A stretch of 14,497 nucleotides of DNA from JBBQSV01 sp038213615 (GTDB lineage Bacteria; Patescibacteriota; Saccharimonadia; Saccharimonadales; OMJO01): assembly GCA_038213615.1 (NCBI GenBank), contig JBBQSV010000019.1, forward strand, positions 1-14,497, written 5' to 3'. Positions 14,086 to 14,497 of the stretch are shown in pieces (the stretch's first letter is position 1; every line of letters begins with the position of its first letter). The notes beneath the pieces were generated by a model. It was not told where the DNA came from. It saw only the letters and a list, made by a program, of their open reading frames with translations, and made no database searches. The position numbers and the translations under genes are program-made.

Positions 14086-14497
14086 ATGCCCGTAAAACTA
14101 GGGCGCAGGCTCCACACCAGTCTGCCCAAACACAAACAAACCAAAATGTACCTCCAGACCTACTGGCCGTATATTCCTATGTTGCTGCTAGTGTTACTGG
14201 TACTAGCCTTTGGCAATCATAGTCCCTTGAACCCTCGACACTCTACACTTGGCTACGCCGTAAATGTTAGCAGCACTAGCCTCTTATCGTCTACCAATCA
14301 ACAGCGTGGCAGTAACCACGTTGGTCCATTGCAGGTAAACTCTAGGCTGACGGCTGCCGCTCAGTCTAAAGCCAACGACATGGTCAAACGTGATTACTGG
14401 TCACACGTAACACCAGACGGAAAACAACCATGGTCTTTTATACAGACGGCTGGCTATGGCTACACCAAAGCTGGCGAGAATTTGGCCTACGGTTTTG
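14086..14497 (+). CDS. Membrane-anchored CAP/SCP-domain protein (partial, C-terminus outside window)
   Basis: I translated this by hand from ATG 14086; 137 codons remain open to the window end. A basic N-terminus (residues 4-20) is followed by a hydrophobic segment at about 27-43 (WPYIPMLLLVLLVLAFG), indicating a signal anchor with the remainder outside. A Ser/Thr/Asn linker (about 44-84) leads into a CAP (SCP/PR1/YkwD-like) domain: LTAAAQSKANDMVKRDYWSH, then TPDGKQPW and GYGYTKAGENLAYGF. H107 (SHVTP) and E131 (GEN) are the expected cavity residues. CAP proteins are secreted and bind lipids, cell-wall material or host factors; the function here is unknown. They are frequent in CPR genomes, from memory. 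Confidence 0.82.
   Translation, partial: MPVKLGRRLHTSLPKHKQTKMYLQTYWPYIPMLLLVLLVLAFGNHSPLNPRHSTLGYAVNVSSTSLLSSTNQQRGSNHVGPLQVNSRLTAAAQSKANDMVKRDYWSHVTPDGKQPWSFIQTAGYGYTKAGENLAYGF

Noticed and set aside
1..14497. UGA recoded as glycine or tryptophan, as in some CPR phyla
   Set aside because: All recognised genes read through without in-frame TGA, and tryptophans are TGG.
1..14497. Mobile elements, CRISPR arrays, tRNA or rRNA genes
   Set aside because: No transposase, regular repeat-spacer pattern or tRNA/rRNA signature was seen. A GTTCGAA at 3269-3275 resembles a T-loop but has no matching tRNA arms.

Overview
This window looks like ordinary chromosome from a member of the Patescibacteria (CPR), most likely Candidatus Saccharibacteria (TM7). 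That placement is inference. It rests on moderate GC, a WhiB-type Fe-S protein, a lone short malic enzyme, a type IV pilus ATPase, membrane-anchored CAP and HExxH proteins, and a near absence of Shine-Dalgarno sites. UGA is not recoded: tryptophan is TGG throughout, and no in-frame TGA interrupts the genes. I see no IS element, tRNA, rRNA or CRISPR array.

Layout. Positions 1-692 (-) hold the N-terminal part of a membrane-anchored HExxH metalloprotease. Positions 714-3197 (-) are the ClpC unfoldase, with a CIRCE (HrcA) operator lying over its promoter at 3236-3262. Between clpC and nusA is about 250 bp without a protein gene. It is not empty: on the + strand it encodes a long rod-shaped hairpin followed by an intrinsic terminator that overlaps the nusA stop codon, so I call a candidate noncoding RNA there. 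nusA (3444-4667, -) follows, with a near-perfect sigma70 promoter and a leader that can fold into either a terminator or an alternative hairpin. An M1 aminopeptidase (4792-7350, +) runs divergently from nusA. It converges with, and overlaps by 8 bp, a YraN-family gene (7343-7678, -), which lies behind a Tat-type lipoprotein lytic transglycosylase (7692-8891, -). Next come ribosomal protein L19 with an extra tail (8964-9491, -), an unrecognised 277-residue protein (9546-10379, -), and a divergent malic enzyme (10470-11603, +). WhiB (11626-11877, -) sits 12 bp behind a PilB/GspE-type ATPase (11890-13494, -). A SpoU/TrmH methyltransferase (13565-14080, +) and the start of a membrane-anchored CAP-domain protein (14086 to the window end, +) close the window.

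Two themes tie the window together. The first is protein and RNA quality control under heat-shock-type control: ClpC with CIRCE, a candidate RNA arising from the same control region, and NusA with a probable attenuator. The second is transcription start architecture. At least seven genes have a -10 box only 6-9 bp upstream of the start codon, so the mRNA should begin at or within a few bases of it (leaderless), and only nusA has a clear Shine-Dalgarno sequence. The surface-directed genes (HExxH protease, Tat lipoprotein transglycosylase, pilus ATPase, CAP protein) fit an epibiotic lifestyle, but that link is inference.
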